Part shown: piece after piece, positions 22,030-36,300 of the stretch
Numbering within the stretch: position 1 is the first letter of the stretch
Layout of the letters: every line of letters begins with the position of its first letter
DNA from: Linnemannia schmuckeri
Taxonomy: Eukaryota; Mortierellomycota; Mortierellomycetes; Mortierellales; Mortierellaceae
Reading direction: 5' to 3'
Length of the DNA stretch: 64,000 nt
Assembly: GCA_029449235.1 (NCBI GenBank)
Contig: JANATG010000002.1
Span: 1,674,001 to 1,738,000, forward strand
Position numbers and translations under genes: made by a program
The notes under the pieces: generated by a model
The model's database searches: none
The model's input: the letters and a program-made list of their open reading frames with translations, nothing else
Told to the model about the DNA's origin: nothing

Positions 22030-25000
22030 ATGACGACTCTGACACTGCAAGAGGACTACGCCCTGAACCCGGCCTCGCGTCCACAGCTAGTCAAGGAACT
22101 CACGCCCAACACAGAAGAGTATTACCTCTACCGTCTGCGGTATCTGTCGCAGCAGCTGCAAAGCGGCGAGGTGCCCGTGACTGCTAAGGTGATCGAGGAA
22201 GCACAGGCACTACTCAACGCGGCAGAAAGCTCTAATGTTGTCCTAGATTCGAGAGCCATCGAACAACTGACGACCCAATTGGCCTTCCTGGCCTACCCCG
22301 TCAAGCCTGATCTTCTCCTCAAGCGGCTCAACCTCGACCCAGCTATCTTTCAAGCCATTCAGGGCGTGGAGGCAACTGGTGGAAATGGCAATACGACTGA
22401 TGATGACGATGAGGCAGAGGCTGCTTCGGAGTCGCACGGTGTCGAGAACTTGCCGACGGCGTTGGATCCCGCCTTGGTCAGCACAGAAACTATGACTGAG
22501 AAGCTGCTGGAGGAAATTCAGTCAAACATCTACAGATCCTCGATCCCTTGCGAGGCTTGGCCTCACCTTCTTGCCCAGCCCAAGCTCGAGTCGATCGTCG
22601 ACGGGCTTGATCCGGATGAGCTACTCGATCTTTTCCAATCCTTTACCCGACAGTTTTCACCCTCGAGTCTAGAGATCATTGGCCAGGCAGACTCGACCAG
22701 GATCGACCTCTTTGCTGTTAAGATCCTGCTCCGGCTCTACAAGGTACAAAAGATTGATTTCTCAGACAATCTTCTCCAAATCTCTCAGTTGACCCGTGCA
22801 CAGTTGGACTGGCTCAAGAAGGAGGATCCATCGCTCATGGACAATGAAGGATTTGTGGGTCTTCTCGAGAACAGGATCGTACCGGAACCCTTTGCGGCTG
22901 ACAAGGATGCTACTTACAAGGATTGGTTGGACAGGATGGTGATTTTTGTCGATGGTCTTTCGCCAAAATTTGAGCGATACAAGGTTTCGGTCTACCTTTT
23001 GAGTTTGATACACGATTTAGAGAAGGGTACTCTGGACAAGGCAAAGTTTCTGAGGTATGCATATGGATGATTATGAGCAAAAACTGGATCTTGTTACATA
23101 AAGCCGTATGTGATAACAAAACACCCTTTGACTAACAACACGATGGAACACTGGCTGTCCCCTCTATAGATATGTCGTTCTCTCTCGTGGCCATTCGCAG
23201 CGTAAGAAGAAGGGCGACAACAAACTTTCTGTGTTCCAGCAGCCGGAGTCTGATGCTTTGTATTGGACCCTTTCATCCTGGTCTTCTGTAAGTTGGGACA
23301 TATTTATATTTGCACATCCCAACCGACGCTGTTGAATTAACAACATAGCGGTACTCACTCTCTCCACCTTTCTTTGCATGGATGTTACTGTAATAGAGGG
23401 TTCCTGCTGCGACGGCGGAGCGCCATGATAAAGTGGAGGAGGAGTACCTGTCTTACTTCATTCGTGAAGCCAAATCAGCAGCTGAATTTGAGCCTTATTA
23501 TGAGGTTAAGGACTTTTTGAACCCTCTATTGGCGCGCATCATGCTCACTTCGGGCGACAAAGACCTTGCAAAATGGTACGTATGACGCTTTATGGACTGT
23601 CTTGTTTTTACTCCCATAGTTTATTCCGCGATCCGATACGACCGTGAGAAATTTGACGTGCATATACTAATTATTTACGTTTGATTATGTTATAGGTCCA
23701 ACATGCTGTCGAAGCACGAGAGCCTGTCCTCGTTGACCAAACAGACGATCCTCGAGTTTGCATCCCACAACCCAAGCCGGTTCCTACCCTCTGACGCAGT
23801 GGTCTTCAAACTTCGTGCCAAGAACGCACCCAAAATTCTTGTGCGCGTCTTTGAGATCAAGACGTTTGATTACCTGCAGCAGCACGGAAGTGGGTTCATT
23901 GGTGAGAAACTGAACTTGGATGGATTGACGCCCAACTGGGAACACACCCTTGTTCAGGAGTATCCGGCGTTGGAGACGCACGATATCACGATTGAGTTAC
24001 CCGAATTGGCCAACAAGCGAGGCGCGTTTGTGATGGATGTGATCAGCAATGGTGAGAGCAGCTCTGCTTACTTCACCAAGGTAAGATGAAATGAGATGGT
24101 TAGCCGGGTGAACAGCATGATCTATTTTTGTGCGAGGAACAGGTAGTTTGCCGTCGTATGTCCCAAGTGTTTTTTTACCTTGGGCGGAGTCAATTTGTTT
24201 TTTCTATTACTGGGATTGGCACCCTAATCATCATCGAAATTAATATGTTTCAGAACCACACACAAAAATGGATCACTGATCATTGATCAAAAAACAACTT
24301 TCAACAATTCGCTCCTTTGGCGGATCCAATGTGCTCCTTTTCATATAGGGATATTTGGACTTTATCGAGCGTCAGAGTGTTGCGGGACATGTCCTCACCA
24401 TCATCGACGAGGAACAGCAAAAGCTGACCGACAAGTGCAGTGTCTGGACCAATGGTCATTACTACAAAGTAAGCAATCTTTTTACAACTGTCGCGTCTTG
24501 TTTTTTTATCATCCTTGTTATAATTCAGATCAAGCTGTTGTACAGGATGTGCTCTCACCTTCTTTAATTGTCCCTTGATCGCGTCTCTCTCCCCTTACTG
24601 TTACTAGCCAAATGGCGATGGAGATATCATTGTCCCCTACAGGAAAGCCTCCTCAACTTCAAACTATACAATCTACCTCATCCACGATGGCTTCGCGACT
24701 CGTCGTCCTTTCACTCACCGCATTGAACACTATGATCTCAAGCTGGCTTGTCATGTCGACCACGAATCCTTGGTCGCAGGGGCCAACTCCAAGGTAACAT
24801 ATCAACGATTAGCTGACAAACTGATGTCGTTCAAGTCCACTAATGATACAATGAAACAAGACTAAACCATGCGACAATTTTTCACCTCTGGCTCGCTAGA
24901 TTGTTTTGAAGCCTACGGTGCAAATCGACGAAGTGGCGAATGTCCCTGTCAACTTGTTGGAGCAGGTTGAACTCACGATTGACTATGTCGACACCAACGA

Positions 25001-28000
25001 TATCTCTTCCAAGACAACCGTCCCCGACTTTAAGATTCATGACGTCGACTGGTCCGAGTACACGTTCCAGGTTCCTGATAATCTTGCTAGCTTGTCCATT
25101 ACCCTCTCGGCCAAGATCAAGTCTATTTGCTCTGGTGATTTCCAAGACCTTACCTCAACAAAGAAGTTCACTTTTGAAAGGTGTGTTTGACGGAGCAGAA
25201 CTATTTTGCACTCGGAACATGATACAGTTTGACGTAAGAAACTAACCTCTGACAAACTGCGTTGATATTTGTCCAATATTAGCCCCAACTCGGACGAGTC
25301 GGTCAACTTTGAGATCAAGGGCAACTGGGACAACGTGAGGGTCCCCGGTGAACTCTTGACGGTGCTTAGGAAGAACACCGATGGCTACAGAGTCTTGGCG
25401 CTAGGAAAGAACGGCGAACGACGGGCGAATATCCCCCTGGAGTTTGACATTTCTCACCCGGTCTGGACCGAGGACGTCAAGGTCTACCTGCGGACTGATA
25501 GTACCGGTCAGGTATTTTTGGGTCGCTTGCAGGATATTGATTATTTGACCTGTAACACGACCATGATGAGATGGAACATTACTGAGCAGGGTCAGCATGT
25601 GTACCCTTCGACGATCAACAGCATTGAGGGAGAGACTATCTCTATTCCTATTGCGCAGGGCGATGTCGACACTATCCGCAAGGTCGCCTTGTTCTCGATC
25701 ACTGAAAAGAAGGGCGAGAGTCTTTTGAAGCATCTGTAAGGCACCCTTGGTGTTTTTGCTTCTGAGGCTGCTGCTTCTATCGATATGTGTAACATGATTC
25801 GTTAACTCTGTTTTTTCATCTCACACATGTCTCCTTGTTCGCCTCTGATGAATAGCACTATCTTGGATGACCATACCAAAAACATCCATTATGAGAATGG
25901 CTTGCTCTCAATTAAGGAATTGAAGGCTGGATACTACGTCTTCTTGTCTGACATCGATACTCAGATCAGCATTGTAGTAGCTTCCTCCAAAACAACAAGA
26001 TCTCATATCCAGGGACTGGAGGACTTTGTCGTCGGATCCAACCCCATGTTGGGGCTTCTGGAGAGCGCCAAGCTACCCCTGCACATTTCTCCCTCCGTCG
26101 CTGATGGAGGCCAACAAAAGATCGACATTCAATTGTACAACTGGAACCCCGAAACTCGTGTCTGTGTCTTTGCCTCCAAATTTGTCCCCTATGGCGATCG
26201 CGCGTTCAACAACTTGAACTCTTTGAATGCAGAGGAGCCGTGGTGGATGGACAAGGCTCAGCAGACCTCGACGGCGTTCAAGAGTGGACGTATTCTGGGA
26301 GAGGAGTATCAATATGTTTTGAACCGCAAGTCTCATACGACTCGTTGGGCGGGAAACTTGCTGACTAAGCCAAGTACCTTGCTAACTCCGAGGGTAAGCC
26401 GTCGTAACTCGTTTGTGGTACAAGATGAGGTCTCACTTTCTTGCTGTCTGGATATGTAATTGCTACTAAAGGTTTATTAATTTTACTTTATAGGTTGTTG
26501 CCGAGACGACTCAGTCAAAGCAAATTATGCTTGAAGGCACAGAGTGCATGAGAACCACAACTGAGGCCATGCACAAACCAATGGTTGAGAATATGTTCCA
26601 CTCTCTTAGGACGCGCCAAACCGCTCGGAAGAGCACCTACGCACGCATTCGCGCACCTCCGACGCTCAACTTTTTGGCCAACCCAAGTGTAACCCTCGTC
26701 AACTTGACTCCGGATCCTGCAACAGGAGTGGTCAGCATTCCTTTCTCTGCTCTTAAGGACGGATCGTTCCTTCAAGTTATCGCATCGGACGGACATCAGA
26801 TCCTGCAGCAATCGTTTGTTGTACCTCGTATTTCTGCTGCAGTCAATTTTGAGTTCCAAAAGCGCGATCTGAGATTCAAGAGTCAACTGGATCACACTAA
26901 GCATTACATTGGTGAGCGTACCGGGGTTGACCTTGATCCTAAGGCTCCCGGTGATGGCGCTGACGCATCTGGTTTGAAGTCGATCACTCTGGCATCGAAC
27001 GGATCGTCGTCTGCTATTCGAGTCATCAACTCTGTCAGCCAGGTCTACGATATAATGTTGACCTTGCTCCCCACTGAGGATTACAAGAAAACTTTGAGGA
27101 AGTTTGGCTTTGTGGCCGACTGGGGTAGGTTATCGAGCGAGGCCAAGAAAGAAAAGTTCTCCAAGTGGAACTGCCATGAACTCAACTTGTTCATTTACAA
27201 GAAGGACAAGTCGTTCTTTGATGCCGTGGTCGCTCCCTTCCTGAAGGTAAGCAACACCATTATCTTGTGAAGACTAGTTATGTTACACTAGCTAGGGACA
27301 TGATACTAATGTCTGCTTTCTCTACATTCATTTGCGGATGAAAACAGAACAGGTTGATGAAGTCTTTCATGGACAACTACCTCACTGGAGCACCTCTGGA
27401 TAGCTACGCGTCGCTCCAGGAATTCAAACAGCTGACATGCATGGAGAAGTGTCTCTTGGCTCAACGCATCCCTGCTTTGAAGCCCGCTGTGGTTAGATGG
27501 ATGAAGGATCGAGTCCACAACGCTCGAGGTGCAGGTCATGTCAAGCTATTCCAGACCGTGATGAACTCTGGCAACCTGAAGCAGACAGGGGGGGGATATA
27601 AAGAAGAGTCCGACGATGATATGGGCTTCGCTTTATTTGACGACGAAGCAGAGTAAGTTCTCATGTACAGACATCTTGCAAGTTTTTTATGTTACAGGTA
27701 AATATTGCATTTCGAATACTAACTGCAAATTACTACATTTGTTGAACGCCATTAGGGTGGTTAATGAACTAGCAATGGACATGGACACGAATTATGACAT
27801 GTTAGATTCCGCACCAAGGGGAGAGGCACCCATGATGGCGACGGCCTATTCTGCTGCACCATCTGTGCCAGTGCCACAGGCTATGATGCTCAAGTCCAAG
27901 AAGAAGGTTCTCAGTAACGTTATGGAGGAGAGGTCGCGATCCGAGAGAATTGTTAGGAATCAGTTCAAGCCTGTGGATCTGACCAAGGAGATGGGCGAGA

Positions 28001-30658
28001 CCTATTACTATGACCGGGATGACTTTAGGAAGTATGGACACTATGATGAGGCCAATTTGTTCTGGCTTGATCTGGCGCAGTGGGATGAATCCAAAGGCTC
28101 CTTCTTGTCCCAGGTGAGTTTGTCATTTTGATTTGTTTGGCATTGTGTGATAGAAAGATATTGGCAGCGTTCTGGTTAACCAACCAGCCCTGCTGATAAC
28201 AATGCCGGTTTTTTTTTTCTCCCCGTGATCGAATAGAACTTTGTTGTCAACGCTGGTAACTTCACGGATGCTATGGCGACACTTGCCTTGCTGGATGTGA
28301 CCTTCCGTCCCAAGGATGCTTCGCTCACACGCTCGTCTGACCAGAACTTGGTCATCACTTCCCAAGCTCCGGCCATTGTCTTCCACTCGTCTACCAAGGA
28401 GTTGCTTGAGGCTCCTGTGACAGGAACTGTCTTGGTGACTCAGCAGTACTTTGAGCAGTGTGAGAAGATGATCTATGACGAGGTATTGATGACTCAGGTG
28501 CGAAAGTACATTCAACCAGGCCAGGAGTTTAGACCTCTCGAGTCGTATGGAGCACACGTCGTCCTGATGAGTAAGTTTTATTGTTTGGCACAAATCCTTA
28601 TTTTTTTGCCACCAAATTTCAAAATTAAGTGTTAACAGAATGATGTTTCATCGTTTCATCAATAGATGGCTCACCTAATCCGATGAAGGTGCACTTGGAG
28701 GTTCAGATCCCTCAAGGATCAATTTCAATCTACGGCAGCTTGGAATCGGGACATGACATTGAACTGAGACCTCATGCCACGTTCCAGTACGAGTATGGGT
28801 TCTACTTCCCAGAGCAGGGCGACTTCCCTCATTACCCAGCCCATGTCTCCAACTACGAGGACATCATCGCCTTTGGTTCCCCTGCAGTCCTCAAGGTCCG
28901 CGAACCAACCCCCGACCGCCAGGAGACCTTGACGAATACCTGGGGACATATCCTCAAGAATGGCAACCGAGAAGACATCCTCGCAAAGCTGGAGGTCAGC
29001 CCCTTGAGCAGCTTGCCTATTGACCAATTGATTCCTCGTCTGTACAAGGATCGGCAGCTACTCAAGCGTATCACTTTGGCATTGCGTTCTCGTCAGGAGT
29101 ACGATTATCAGATCTGGAGTGCTGCCTTTGCAGTGCAGAACGAGGAGCTGATCAAGGAATATCTGATGAACCGGAACCCGATGGACTTTAAGGTCGGTGA
29201 TTGGTTTACTTCGAGCTTCTATACTCGCCGACCTCACTGCCGGTTTGAGGGAACCTGGGATGATTCTTTCAAGTACCTCGAGTACTTCCCCCTCATCAAC
29301 TCTCGAAGTAAGTATCGTGTCAGAGACCTCCATTCTGTATTGGCTTTTGTCGTACTCAAGGTTACATGCTGACTTCATTTTATTTTGTTTCCTCACATCC
29401 TATAGCTCACAAGGCGACTCGTACGGCGACGATCTTGAACGACAAATTCAGGGAGCAATATGACCACTTCTTGCGTTTGCTGAGCGAGAAGCCCAAGCAT
29501 GATGTCGACGATCTTTTGGTACTCATTGTGTACCTCCTGGCCCAGGACAGGATCACGGAGGCCAAGGACAAGTTTAAGGAACTCCACGCCCTCATCAACT
29601 CTACTGGCGAAGGAGTATCTCGCGAATATTTCCAGCAGCTTCAGTACGATTACCTTTGGGCATACCTCAGTCTCTGTGTTGAGGTCCCCGCAGATGCCTC
29701 TGGATCAGACCTGGACTTGGATGTTGCGGGCGTTCAGGCGATTCTGGACAAGTACCAGGATTACCCTGTTGAACGCTGGAGCAAGATGTTCAAAGATATG
29801 CGGCTTTATGTGGATGAGATCAACCAGTCGCTTACTGCTGTGCCCGACCCAGCTGCTTCCCCTGTTCTCGATGGAGCCACCTCTGAGACCAACAGCAATG
29901 CGGAGGACGATGACGAAGAGGATGATGCGCCCGAGGTTCCAGTCACGGTCGACTTCAAGATTGGAGCCGAGAATGTGGTGGTAGTCCGTCACCGTGGAGT
30001 CCGTGAGGTCACGATAGAATACTACTCGATTGATGCCGAGGCCATGTTTTCGGCTTCGCCGTTGACATTCAGTGACCAAGGAGAGAACAGCGAATCGACA
30101 AACTCTTCCAGGGATGGTGAGGCCAGTAACAGCTACCGCCTAGTAAAGCCCAACGGAATCGACACCCACTCCGTCAAGCGCGCCGTGGCGACAGACGGTT
30201 TGTTGATGATCCCGATCCTGCCCCAGTACCTGAACTCGAACGTCATGGTCTCTGTCACAACTTCCCCGCCCGCCGCCAGCCGGACCTGGAAGACATACTA
30301 CTCGCAAACGATTGTGGTTCAAACCCTGGAGCAGACGGGCATGATCAAGGTGATCTCCAAGACCGACAATAATGGACGCCCCATCCGCGGCGGGTATGTC
30401 AAAGTCTATGCCGAGATGAAGCAGCCCACCGCCGAGGGCTCGACGACCGCATTCTGGAAGGATGGGTACACAGATCTGGTGGGTCGATTCGCTTATGCCC
30501 AGGTGTCGACGGGGGCTTCGTCTTCGAGCAATGGTGGCGGTGGATTGGGCGATGTCAAGCGGTTTGTGGTCTTTGTTGATGGTGGTCATGAGGGATGTGT
30601 TGTCAAGACTCTTCCTGTTCCTCCTGTTGAAGAAAACAGAGATTTCGTCTTGTTTTGA
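22030..30658 (+). CDS. Very large orphan protein (2309 aa)
   Basis: Fifteen exons with fully consistent phases: 22030-23054, 23170-23287, 23397-23575, 23696-24080, 24349-24468, 24608-24793, 24900-25180, 25283-25735, 25856-26393, 26494-27246, 27348-27652, 27756-28113, 28237-28570, 28666-29307 and 29406-30658. There is no signal peptide or membrane segment. The N-terminal ~340 residues look helical (TPNTEEYYLYRLRYLSQQL). Residues ~380-1000 look like successive beta-sandwich modules alternating hydrophobic strands (VFKLRAKNAPKILVRVFEI, KIDIQLYNWNPETRVCVFAS). Other recognisable stretches are GRILGEEYQYVLNRKSH, an acidic linker, MLLTLLPTEDYKK-like helices, and a C-terminal domain (GRPIRGGYVKVYAEM, FVVFVDGGHEGCV). 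The strand-rich modules recall macroglobulin-like folds, but I cannot support a named family. AATAAA lies at 30666-30671. Confidence 0.82.
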
Positions 30659-33368
30659 TGGTGTGAATAAACAAGCCTTTGTTTATCTCAACGAAGACGC
30701 GTTCTGGATGTGTGATAAAACAAACACAACGCTCGCATATGTTTTGATCACGGTTTCCACTGCCCCTAATTTGATAAATGGCGCGATAACCTTACATTCA
30801 CAACAAATAACAAAAAAAAATAAAAAAAAAAGGGTTGTTCTCGTGCGTTCTCCCTGATTTACTCTCTTATCCAAAACCCCTTCGTCCATTTGTATTTGTT
30901 ATGCCTCCTTGTTTCCCACCTCCCTTCCCAACATTGGCGAAGCAACAAATCAAGCATGGAAGGTGTGGTCACAAGGGGTGGATGACTCTCTCTTTCTCCT
31001 TGAGTCCATCTTGTTTTTTTTCCTCCTGCTCTTTGATTTGCTCTTTTTGCGTGTTTGGGGAGAAGCCGACACCGTCAGGAGTTTGGGAACATTTTTGTTT
31101 TCATATGCTTATTGTGCAAGGTCAGCCATTCATGCTAGAAGCATGTATGGTGGATGGAAGGAGAGAGTGAATAGAGAGTCTGGTGATCAGCATCCACCCA
31201 GCCCATTGATTTTCAGGCTAGAGCTGCATCGGAAGAACAGAAAGGGCAAGGGAAGGGAGAGGGACCCTGACGCTTAGGACTCAGCCCAATCTATCAAGTT
31301 AAGAACCATGTGCCAGTATACAACTAAATGCATGCTTCGTATTGTGCTCTCTGTTCATTTTGTACGTGAGTCATGGTCATGGGTGCCCATTGATGTATAG
31401 AAGTAAGAAGAGAGTGAAAGACAAAATGACGGGTGGCCTGTATGATGATGACAATGACGATGTTTTGGAGATGAAATATAAGGGTGCTATTTACTAATCT
31501 GGGGTCCCAGGAGGTCTCTCGTTTTCAATGAGCAAAGTGAGATTAAAAAAAGACAGTGAGAGATACATTTTCTCCAGAAATGGCTCTCTCTCTCCCTCTC
31601 TCTCTTATTTGATGGAAGACATACCCTCATGTTCATAAATTCACCTTTTGCTCGCTTTTTGTCTCCTTGCATTGCTCCTCAATGCTACGGAGAAAAAAAA
31701 AAAAAAAAAGGAAGTATGAGAGAGAAGCAAAGGGTTGCTGATGAGTATTGTGCATTTTCCTCGTGGTTTATCTTGGACGACTGACGGACGCTAAATTTTC
31801 ATGCAAGGATTCAAAAAAGCCCCCCTCTTCTATGTCCAATGGACGACCCATTGGAAAGCGACTTTTATTCCACGAGGCAATAGAGTCATAGAGATAGACA
31901 GAGAGAAAAAGAGAGACAGGAGTAATGACCGATTGCATGCATCAAAAAACCAAGGTAATGCAAAATTGCAGGGACACACACAACACTCTCTTGCTCATTC
32001 CTTACGCCAGCCTGCGTCTTTGTTGTTTTGGGATTGTTGAGAAATGTGGAAGGCTCTTCTGAAAAAAAAAAAAAAAAAAGTACCTGTGTTTTCTCCCTCC
32101 ATTTTTATTCTTCTTCATTCTGCTCTCCATCTCGACTCTACGAAACGAAAGAAAAAATAAACAACAAAACGACGTCGAAATTTGCTCTGTTTTGTTTACT
32201 TTTTTTTTTTTTTCTTATTTTAAGCCGTCGCTCTGTTTTGGGAGGTTGAGGACCATGATCTATGTCCAGGGATCGGGTCCCCCTTGGTTGAAAGCGGGCT
32301 TGCACGAATTCTGTCCTTTTCTGAATAGTTGGCTGTTACCAACCTACTACTTCAACCAAAAAGTTTTTTGAAAGCAAAGAAGAGAGAGAGATGGGCACAA
32401 AAAAAAACAAAGAAGGTTCAAAGACAGGCAAACAAAGACCAACAGATCCTTTTACACAAACGATACGATTTCTTTCAACTCGTTGATCAAAGGAGAAAGA
32501 ACATGAAATTCAGGAACGAGAAACATACGAATGAGCTCATCAGCAATGGAAGATAGCAAGGCTTTTTGAACAGAGAGCACCGAAGTCAGTTCAGGTAGGC
32601 AGGTCGAGCGGTGTGCTTTGTCATTTTGAACGGTAGTTTGGGACCCCAGAGACGCATATGGGCTCGACCTCTGAGGTGTGAGTGATGATGGTATTAAGCT
32701 TTTTGGCCGATGTCCCTAAAGGGTTCTTTCTTTCTTGTGATAGCCCGTGATCGATTTCGAGGTGTCGTCAAAAAAAAAAAAAAAAAACGAGGGGACCTTA
32801 TCGATGAAGGGGATATTCATTGATGGTTTTAATTATGTCTCCGTACGGAATGAAACTGTACATATCTGTGTGATTGCAGGGAATGGAGTCAAGGGCGTTC
32901 ATCGACAGAGGCATGTAGGTGATAATGCAATAATTGTCAACAGGAAGGTGACAGAGAGAGAGGAAGTTGAGAGTTGTGAGTGCAAGTGAATGAGGCGAGT
33001 TCAGCTCAATGAGCCGCTAGAGAGTGCTCTCATATTTTTGTGTATGTTGCTGTTTGTGTTGTTATTTTGGTCCTGCGAATCGTCGTCGTCTGTCGTCGAT
33101 TTTTTATTTGTTTCCTTCTTTTCGCTTCTTTTTTACTTTTTCCCCTTCGTTTCTTTTTTTTTTTTTTTTTTTATTTTTTCCTTTTCTCTCTTCTTCTTTC
33201 TCTTCATCATCCACCACCGCTCATTCACTTTTTTTGCTCACCCACAAGTCATTCTTCCTTCTCACCCCCGTTCACTTTCACTTTCCTTTCACCACCACCA
33301 ACCAACTCTCTTTTCTTGTTCTGTAACGACCAAATACCCTTTTGTTATCTTTCGCTTTCGCTTCCATA
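30659..33368. other. 2.7-kb region without genes
   Basis: After the polyadenylation signal at 30666-30671 I find no convincing gene on either strand; open frames are short and lack similarity or consistent splicing. The region contains A-runs of about 16-18 near 31690, 32062 and 32769, GA/CT microsatellite-like stretches (31590-31610) and a T18 tract at about 33151. From ~33080 on it is pyrimidine-rich and is presumably the promoter and 5' UTR of the CaaX helix protein. Confidence 0.55.
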
Positions 33369-36300
33369 ATGTCTGATATCACCGGTATGTCCCACGCCTA
33401 TCTCATTCGCTTTTGACAAAGCCTGCACATCAGCCTGCACGCAAGCTCTACACGCCAATGTGTCTCTGAATGACGCCTCTGTACATGATACACGCATACG
33501 CAGCTTCGTCTTGCCTTGCCTTTTTTTGCTCTCTTTTTGTTTCTTCCTTTTTCTTGGTTTTCTTTGCGCGGTCAAAAAACGCGCCTTGTGAATGCATTGA
33601 CATTTTCTCTTCAATCCACCTCTTTACACTGTGCCTTTCTGAATGAGTCATTTGTTTGGTGTTCGCCTGCTGTCGACTCTATTGGCCGTTGGATATGCGC
33701 CTCCATGGAAAAGCATCAACAACAACAAGGGACAGCCTTGAGTTAGCGTTGACATACGGAAATCATGGATAGTGGCAGGAGGCGTACCTCGTTTTTTTTT
33801 TCTTTTTCGGTGCATTCTTTTTTTGTGTTCCCAGTTTACAACCATCATCCTTCTTTTCTTCGCGTATTTTTTCTCCACGGCGACCAATTCGTGTGTATCC
33901 TGCACATGTGAGAATGTGGAGGTGTGGAGCACAACGTGGACGAGGTTGTAGAGCAATCAAGGAAGGAAAGGATGGTCGGGAAGACGGGAGGATACCGATT
34001 ATGCACAAGGAGCGAAAGGACCACCATAAAAGAATGTTGACTCTACAATTCCTTATCTCGCATGGGGTACTGGGTAACAAAAACGCCCCGGCTCCTTTTT
34101 CCCTCTGAACTGAGGTCATCAAAGGCAACCAACACCTTTTCTCCCGTTCTTTCCTTTTCCTGAGTGGAGGTTGGTTATTTTCGTACGCACGTCGTCTTTT
34201 TTTTCTCCGCTCTTCTGGGACTCTGGGAGGAAGAAAAGAAAAGAAGGGAAAAGCGAGTCCCTGTCGTTTCTTGTCGCCGATGTCCAAGCCCCTTCCAGAA
34301 GGAAGTTCTTTCGGCTTCCCTTTTGTTTTAGTGGCATGAGACGAGGATGAGAGAGAGACGATCGGGTGTCTACTTTGCATACTCCCTCTTGCATCAAGGG
34401 AACTCTCTTTTTTCTTCCCTGCCCCGATCCAACTTTTTTTTGTTATTGTTTTGGCTGTCAACTTTTGTCAACTTGTGTGTCCGTTTTCCTTCCCTTGTTC
34501 CCTTTGTCTTCCTTCCAATGCAACTCCGATAACACACACATGCACAAACCAGAATATGATCTCGTGCTCCCCTTTTTTATTGCTCCTCGTGCTGACCGTC
34601 TATGCCTTTTTCCCTTTTCTTTGGGTATTTCGGATTATTTTATCCTTATCAATTAGAGCAAACCGTTGTTGTCCCTACCACCGAGGTCAAGGAGACTGTC
34701 GCCGCCTCCGCTGTCCCCGTGATCGAGGAGGCTGTTGCCGCCGATGTTACTGCCGCTGTTGACACTGCTGCTGAGGAGAAGGCCGAGCAGGAGAAGAAGG
34801 AACAGGAGCTCAAGGAACAGGTTGAGGCTGAGGCAAAGGCTGCTGAGGAGAAGCGCATTGCTGAGGAGAAGCGCATTGCTGAGGAGAAGCGCATTGCTGA
34901 GGAGAAGCGCATTGCTGAGGAGAAGGCCGCCGCTGAGGCCGCAGCTGAGGCTGAGGCTGCTCGCATTGCTGCTGAGGAGAAGGCTGCCGCTGAGGCCAAG
35001 GCCGTTGAGGAGGAGGCCGCTCGTATCGCTGCTGAGGAGAAGGCTGCTGAGGAGAAGGCTGCCGCCGAGAAGGCCGCTGCTGAGGCTGAGGCCGCCCGTA
35101 TCGCCGCTGAGGAGAAGGCTGCTGCTGAGGCCAAGGCTGCCGAGGAGGAGGCTGCCCGTATTGCTGCTGAGGAGAAGGCCGCCGCTGAGAAGGCTGCTGC
35201 TGAGGCTGAGGCCGTTCGCATTGCTGCTGAAGAGAAGGCTGCCGCTGAGGCCAAGGCTGCTGCTGAAGCTGAGGCTGCTCGCATTGCTGCTGAGGAGAAG
35301 GCCGCCGCTGAGAAGGCTGCTGCTGAGGCTGAGGCCGCTCGCATTGCTGCTGAAGAGAAGGCTGCCGCTGAGGCCAAGGCTGCTGCTGAAGCTGAGGCTG
35401 CCCGTATCGCCGCTGAGGAAAAGGCTGCTGCTGAGGCCAAGGCTGCCGAGGAGGAAGCCGCTCGCATTGCTGCTGAGGAGAAGGCCGCCGCTGAGGCCAA
35501 GGCTGCTGCTGCTGAAGCTGAGGCTGCCCGTATTGCCGCTGAGGAGAAGGCCGCCGCTGAGAAGGCCGCCGCTGAGGCTGAGGCTGAGGCTGCTCGCATT
35601 GCTGCTGAGGTTGAAGCCGCTCGTATCGCTGCTGAGGAGAAGGCTGCTGCTGAGGCTAAGGCTGCTGAGGAGGCCGCTGCTGCTGCTGCCGCCAAGGCCG
35701 CCGAGGAGAAGGCCGCCGCTGAGGCTGAGGCTGAGGCTGCTCGCATTGCTGCTGAGGTTGAAGCCGCTCGTATCGCTGCTGAGGAGAAGGCTGCTGCTGA
35801 GGCTAAGGCTGCTGAGGAGGCCGCTGCTGCTGCTGCCGTTAAGGCCGCTGAAGAGGAAGCCGCCCGCAAGGCTGAGGAGGAGAAGATCGCTGCCGAGATC
35901 GAGGCTGCTCGCGTCGCCGCTGAGGAGAAGGCTGCTGCTGAGGCTAAGGCTGCTGAGGAGGCTACTGCTGCTGCTGCCGCCAAGGCCGCCGAGGAGGAGG
36001 CTGCTCGCAAGGCCGAGGAGGAGAAGATCGCTGCTGAGATCGAGGCTGCCCGTATTGCTGCTGAGGAGAAGGCTGCCGCTGAGGCCAAGGCTGCTGAGGA
36101 GGCCGCTGCTGCTGCTGCCGCCAAGGCCGCCGAGGAGAAGGCCGCCGCTGAGGCTGAGGCTGCTCGCATTGCTGCCGAGGTTGAGGCTGCTCGTGTCGCT
36201 GCTGAGGAGAAGGCCGCCGCCGAGAAGGCTGCTGCTGAGGCTGAGGCTGCTCGCGTTGCTGCCGAGGAGAAGGCTGCTGCTGAAGCTAAGGCTGCCGCTG

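Noticed and set aside
31690..32787. Three A16-18 runs considered as further SINE tails
   Set aside because: No flanking duplications and no similarity to the 42.9-kb element were seen on inspection.
33763..34461. 232-codon minus-strand frame inside the long intron
   Set aside because: Composition is biased and no domain is recognisable; it overlaps an intron with good borders on the other strand.
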